NCBI GenBank assembly: GCA_944331885.1
Contig: CALVJF010000055.1
Coordinates: forward strand, 1 to 5,785
DNA length: 5,785 nt
Origin: an uncultured Bacilli bacterium
Lineage (GTDB): Bacteria > Bacillota_I > Bacilli_A > RF39 > UBA660
Direction: 5' to 3'
Shown here: positions 5,623 through 5,785 of the stretch, one piece after another
How positions within the stretch are numbered: position 1 is the stretch's first letter
Layout: the number at the start of each line of letters is the position of its first letter
Notes under the pieces: generated by a model
Seen by the model: only the letters and a program-made list of their open reading frames with translations
Told to the model about the DNA's origin: nothing
Databases searched by the model: none
Translations under genes and position numbers: made by a program

Positions 5623-5760
5623 ATGAATAGTTTAAAAGTTGATAAATGTAAAAATTTTAATAAAAGTAACTATATTGTAATTGGAGCTGGCTTATCAGTA
5701 AGCTTACTATCTTTTTATTTGTATGTTCAAGCTAAAAATAATAATTTTTTGAATAATAAA
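5623..5760 (+). CDS. Small membrane-anchored protein, 3'-truncated at contig end
   Basis: I do not recognise this gene. The ATG at 5623 follows AGGTGG (5611-5616) at 6-base spacing and a good promoter, so it is very probably real. Of the 46 genomic codons, residues 1-16 are polar and basic, residues 17-37 (YIVIGAGLSVSLLSFYLYVQA) form one likely membrane helix with small residues GAG at 21-23, and residues 38-46 are Asn/Lys-rich. There is no lipobox or clear signal-peptidase site, so a single-pass membrane protein or anchor of a longer protein is likely. The frame appears to end at a TAG at 5779-5781, but that codon is in adapter sequence, so the real C-terminus is missing. It is divergent from the XRE gene, which may regulate it. 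Confidence 0.65.
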
Positions 5761-5785
5761 GATCGGAAGAGCGTCGTGTAGGGAA
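5760..5785 (+). other. Illumina TruSeq adapter remnant (not genomic)
   Basis: From A5760 to the end the bases match the start of the standard TruSeq adapter read-through sequence: AGATCGGAAGAGC followed by GTCGTGTAGGGAA. The first A (5760) could be genomic or adapter. The local rise in G+C against the flanking AT-rich DNA fits foreign sequence. It creates a spurious frame extension (DRKSVV then stop) on the last gene. Confidence 0.95.

Noticed and set aside
5289..5760. Type II toxin-antitoxin pair formed by the XRE gene and the small membrane ORF
   Set aside because: The genes are divergent rather than in one operon and the membrane protein matches no toxin family I recognise; with its C-terminus missing the idea cannot be supported.

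Overview
The window is an AT-rich stretch of bacterial chromosome (roughly 30% G+C by eye) with the gene content and strong AGGAGG-type ribosome binding sites of a low-GC Gram-positive (Bacillota). The pairings mrnC-rlmB-sigH and uvrA-lgt-trxB resemble Bacilli gene order. rlmB ends in TGA and tryptophan is read from TGG, which fits the standard bacterial code and argues against a TGA-reading mollicute. An uncultured Bacilli or Erysipelotrichia-like lineage is my inference; nothing here fixes a genus.

Layout, left to right: (1) bases 2-1762 hold the C-terminal ~62% of UvrA, the nucleotide excision repair damage sensor, cut by the window edge and closed by a hairpin terminator that contains its stop codon. 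(2) An extended -10 promoter starts an lgt-trxB unit (lipoprotein diacylglyceryl transfer and thioredoxin reduction), closed by a weaker terminator over the trxB stop. (3) A second extended -10 precedes the tightly packed mrnC-rlmB-sigH unit: Mini-RNase III for 23S rRNA maturation, a 23S rRNA 2'-O-methyltransferase, and a SigH-family sigma factor. (4) sigH converges on a small XRE-type repressor gene on the minus strand; they share a bidirectional terminator. (5) Divergent from the repressor lies a good SigmaA-type promoter with two dyads (candidate operators). It drives a small single-pass membrane protein gene that is cut off at the contig end.

The last 26 bases (5760-5785) match the Illumina TruSeq adapter and are not genomic. 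The stop codon that seems to end the last gene lies inside that adapter, so its true C-terminus is unknown.

Most of the window is housekeeping sequence. The parts that merit attention are the adapter, the repressor/operator/membrane-protein module at the right end, a glycine replacing the usual glutamine in the second ABC signature of UvrA, and the joining of two conserved synteny blocks without genes that often sit in or next to them (hprK, cysS, yacP/rae1). I found no CRISPR array, tRNA, rRNA, insertion sequence or riboswitch. No gene-free stretch exceeds 100 bases.
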